Positions 61,754-64,000 of a stretch of DNA of 64,000 nt are shown in pieces. Made by a program: the position numbers and the translations under genes. Source of the DNA: Magnetospirillum sp. 15-1 (GTDB lineage Bacteria > Pseudomonadota > Alphaproteobacteria > Rhodospirillales > Magnetospirillaceae). The notes below the pieces were generated by a model. It was not told the DNA's origin. It saw only the letters and a list, made by a program, of their open reading frames with translations, and did not search any database. Location: assembly GCF_900184795.1 (NCBI RefSeq), contig NZ_FXXN01000015.1, positions 60,981-124,980 on the forward strand. The letters run 5' to 3'. Numbering within the stretch: the stretch's first letter is position 1; each line of letters begins with the position of its first letter.

Positions 61754-63265
61754 GTGTTCATCGCACGACGTGACCAATCCCTTGCCGCCGCGCGCCGGCT
61801 GATCGGCGCCCTGGCGGTCATCGCCCTGCTGGTCCCCGGCATGGCCCGCGCCGGAACGCCCCCCAACAGCTTCGCCGATCTGGCGGAACGGCTGCTGCCC
61901 GCCGTGGTCAACATCTCGACCACCCAGACGCTGAAGACCCCCCAGGGCGTCCCCGAGATGCCGCAATTCCCGCCGGGCTCGCCGCTGGAGGAATTCTTCA
62001 AGGAATTCATGGAGCGCCAGAACGGCGGCGGCCGCCCCGACGCCCCGTCCCGCAAGGCCACCTCGCTGGGCTCGGGCTTTATCATCGACGCCGCCGGCTA
62101 CATCGTCACCAACAATCACGTGATCGCCGACGCCGACGAGATCAGCGTCAAGCTGCACGACGACACGGTGTTCCAGGCCACCCTGGTGGGCCGCGACCCC
62201 AAGGTCGATCTGGCCCTGCTGAAGATCGAGCCCGGCAAGAAGCCCCTCGTCCCGGTGCCGTTCGGCAATTCGGACGAGGCCCGCGTCGGCGACTGGGTGC
62301 TGGCCATCGGCAATCCCTTCGGCTTCGGCGGCACCGTCACGGCGGGTATCGTCTCGGCCCGGGCCCGCGACATCAACGCCGGCCCCTACGACGACTTCCT
62401 GCAGACCGACGCCGCCATCAACCGCGGCAATTCCGGCGGCCCCATGTTCAACATGCGGGGCGAGGTGATCGGCATCAACTCGGCCATCATTTCGCCCTCG
62501 GGCGGCTCCATCGGCATCGGCTTCGCCGTGCCGGCCTCGCTGGCGGTGCCGGTGCTGGACGACCTTCGTAAGTTCGGCAAGGTGCGGCGCGGCTGGCTGG
62601 GCATCCGCATCCAGTCGCTGGATACCGACATGGCCGAGAATATCGGCCTGCCCGACCAGAAAGGCGCCCTGGTGGCCAAGGTCGACCCCGCCGGCCCCGG
62701 CCTGAAGGCCGGCCTCAAGGACGGCGACGTGGTGCTGAAGTTCGACGGCAAGGACATCACCGAGATGCGCCGCCTGCCCCGCTACGTGGCCTCCACTCCC
62801 ATCGGCAAGAAGGTGGAACTGGTCATCTGGCGCGACGGCCGCCGCCAGACCGTCAACGCCACCGTGGGCGAGATGCCCGAGGACCCGGCCGAGCAGCAGG
62901 TCAAGGGCAAGCCCGAGACCCCCAAGGCCCAGGCGGGCAAGGACGGTGTGCTGACCATTCCCGGCGCCGGCCTGACCGTCTCGTCGCTGACCCCCCAGCT
63001 GCGCGAGCGCTTCGGCATCGAGGACGAGTCCAAGGGCATCGTCGTCACCGAGGTCAAACCCGACAGCCCGGCCGCCGATAAGGGCATGCGCCCCGGCGAC
63101 CTGATCATCGAGGCCGACCACAAGCCGGTGCGCTCGCCGGCCGATCTCGGCAAGCTGATCGACGAAGGCCGCCGGGCGGGGACCAAGTCGCTGCTGCTCA
63201 GGGTCGAGAACCCCCAGCAACTGCGCTACATCGCCCTGCCGCTGGCTGAGGGCAAGAAGAAGTAG
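61754..63265 (+). CDS. degP: DegP/Do-family periplasmic serine endoprotease
   Basis: 503 residues from a GTG at 61754, with CCGGAGGATC upstream. A signal peptide (RLIGALAVIALLVPGMARA) exports it. The triad H122 (IVTNNHVIADADE), D152 (KVDLALLKI) and S228 (NRGNSGGPMFNMRG) is complete. PDZ1 (about 310-400) starts QKGALVAKVDPAGPGLKAGL and PDZ2 (about 415-500) contains GIVVTEVKPDSPAADKGMRP. This is the classical Do layout of alphaproteobacterial DegP. It lies about 100 bases after the hflK-hflC-DUF2065 operon and ends in a strong terminator, so it closes an envelope quality-control block. Confidence 0.94.
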   Translation: MFIARRDQSLAAARRLIGALAVIALLVPGMARAGTPPNSFADLAERLLPAVVNISTTQTLKTPQGVPEMPQFPPGSPLEEFFKEFMERQNGGGRPDAPSRKATSLGSGFIIDAAGYIVTNNHVIADADEISVKLHDDTVFQATLVGRDPKVDLALLKIEPGKKPLVPVPFGNSDEARVGDWVLAIGNPFGFGGTVTAGIVSARARDINAGPYDDFLQTDAAINRGNSGGPMFNMRGEVIGINSAIISPSGGSIGIGFAVPASLAVPVLDDLRKFGKVRRGWLGIRIQSLDTDMAENIGLPDQKGALVAKVDPAGPGLKAGLKDGDVVLKFDGKDITEMRRLPRYVASTPIGKKVELVIWRDGRRQTVNATVGEMPEDPAEQQVKGKPETPKAQAGKDGVLTIPGAGLTVSSLTPQLRERFGIEDESKGIVVTEVKPDSPAADKGMRPGDLIIEADHKPVRSPADLGKLIDEGRRAGTKSLLLRVENPQQLRYIALPLAEGKKK

Positions 63266-63288
63266 ACCCGGCAGCAGGCCGAACGGAC

Positions 63289-63323
63289 AAGGGGCGGGCC
63301 CACCAGGACCCGCCCCTTTTGTT
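63289..63323 (+). terminator. Intrinsic terminator after degP
   Basis: AAGGGGCGGG (63289-63298) and CCCGCCCCTT (63309-63318) make a perfect 10-bp stem, followed by TTGTTT. It starts 24 bases after the degP stop. Confidence 0.85.
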
Positions 63324-63454
63324 TGCCCCTGCCTGCGCCTGGGGGCCGAGACAGCATCACAAGACACGGATGATGGTGTGGACGGCCCCTGCTCACCGGC
63401 ATCGAAGTGCCCTAACGTGGTCGTTTCTGAGACGCCACAAAGAGGGGGCCGCCC

Positions 63455-63910
63455 ATGAGCGAGATTATCAGGATTGCGATCGACCTGTCGAAGGGCGCGT
63501 TTGCGCTGCACGGGGTGAATGCGGATGAAGAAGCGGTTTTGTGCCGTCAGTTGAAGCGCGGCCAGGTTCTCGGCTTTTTCACCAAGCTGTCGCCGTGCCT
63601 GGTGGGGATGGAGGCGTGCGCCTCGGCCCATTACTGGGCGCGGGAGATCGGGGCGCTGGGCCACGAGGTGGTACTGGTCCCGCCGGCCTATGTGAAGCCG
63701 TACGTCAAGCGCGGCCGCAAGAACGACGCCAATGACGCCGCTGCCATTTGCGAAGCGATGGCGCGGCGCTCTGTCCCCCGGGTGCCGGTCAAGACGCCCG
63801 AGCAGCAGGCGGTGCTAATGCTTCATCGTGCCCGCAAGATGCTGGTGGGCCAGCGCACCGCATTGGCGAGCATGGTGCGCTGGCCCACCAGCATCTTGCG
63901 GGCACGATGA
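63455..63910 (+). pseudogene. IS110-family transposase, N-terminal part only
   Basis: The ATG at 63455 follows AAAGAGGGGGCCGCCC. The first 138 residues are a good IS110 DEDD-type N-terminus: first Asp in IAIDLSKGAFALHGV, Glu in LVGMEACASAHYWAREIG, then VPPAYVKPYVKRGRKNDAND and the helical RARKMLVGQRTALAS. IS110 transposases are about 300-340 residues and continue into a C-terminal domain with the catalytic Ser, which is absent here. At about 63860-63874 the sequence turns into the reverse complement of itself, and the frame stops at 63910. The left IS end probably lies between 63324 and 63440 but shows no inverted repeat, as expected for IS110 proper. The break is either real or an assembly artefact. 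Confidence 0.85.
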
Positions 63911-64000
63911 AGCATTAGCACCGCCTGCTGCTCGGGCGTCTTGACCGGCACCCGGGGGACAGAGCGCCGCGCCATCCGCGGCGCTCTGTCCCCCGGGTGC
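63757..64000. repeat. Perfect 103-bp fold-back inverted repeat with a further turn
   Basis: Bases 63757-63859 are the exact reverse complement of 63874-63976, with 14 bases between. Bases 63977-64000 then repeat 63762-63785 in the forward sense. The whole block is IS110 coding sequence folded twice. Such snap-back structure is typical of chimeric reads or a mis-assembled contig end, although a hairpin rearrangement of the IS is possible. Confidence 0.9.

Overview
The window is GC-rich DNA, densely coded on both strands, with GTG/TTG starts, 4-base stop/start overlaps and Ala/Arg/Gly-rich proteins. It reads as chromosome of an alphaproteobacterium in the Rhodospirillales. The closest fit I can suggest is Magnetospirillum/Paramagnetospirillum. 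This is inferred from the gene mix: alphaproteobacterial NifA with the oxygen-sensing Cys motif, hopanoid genes hpnM/I/J, many sensor kinases and chemoreceptors, and a leucine attenuator before leuA. No magnetosome, rRNA, tRNA or CRISPR sequence was seen.

Layout. 1-3.35 kb: an OprB-type porin (cut by the window start) behind a cobalamin riboswitch, then an unrecognised HTH-tailed protein. 3.7-9.35 kb: one co-oriented signalling cluster of an OmpR-type regulator, receiver-kinase, SiaB, SiaC, second kinase and receiver-PAS-GGDEF cyclase. 9.35-22.7 kb: a palindromic repeat patch, a periplasmic binding protein, a FadH-like reductase, a sensor kinase whose ATPase domain is deleted, an HI0933-type flavoprotein, a hydrolase, a membrane protein, a FemAB/GNAT-like protein, an FAD-linked oxidase-like protein, and a binding-protein/kinase pair. 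22.9-28.4 kb: a paralogue of the HTH-tailed protein, an exported CxxCH protein, and nifA overlapping a protein phosphatase gene. 28.4-41.3 kb: a KefB/C-type antiporter, two chemoreceptors, leuA with its leader peptide, a CHASE kinase with its response regulator, an orphan protein, a DUF2336 protein and an amidotransferase. 41.5-51.4 kb: a type I secretion ABC/HlyD pair, a carboxymuconolactone-decarboxylase-like protein with an ECF41 sigma factor and its matching promoter, serB, a DUF1015 protein, an HtrA protease and rarA. 51.4-58.1 kb: hopanoid genes, a degenerate GGDEF/EAL protein with 17-residue repeats, and two small GIY-YIG genes associated with one family of palindromes. 58.1-63.3 kb: Mrp/ApbC, then hflK-hflC-DUF2065-degP. 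63.3-64 kb: the start of an IS110-type transposase that breaks into a fold-back inverted repeat.

How the genes work together. The most distinctive unit is the 3.7-9.35 kb cluster. It combines a SiaB/SiaC kinase-substrate pair and a diguanylate cyclase with two histidine kinases and three receiver domains, and no PP2C phosphatase (SiaA) is visible. It may feed two-component signals into a SiaC-type switch on c-di-GMP synthesis. The ECF41 pair, leuA leader and B12 riboswitch are three regulatory circuits whose cis elements can be read directly. HflK/HflC/DegP and the separate HtrA form an envelope quality-control set. The 57.2-58.1 kb segment looks acquired: its composition is visibly lower in GC and it is bracketed by inverted copies of one palindrome.
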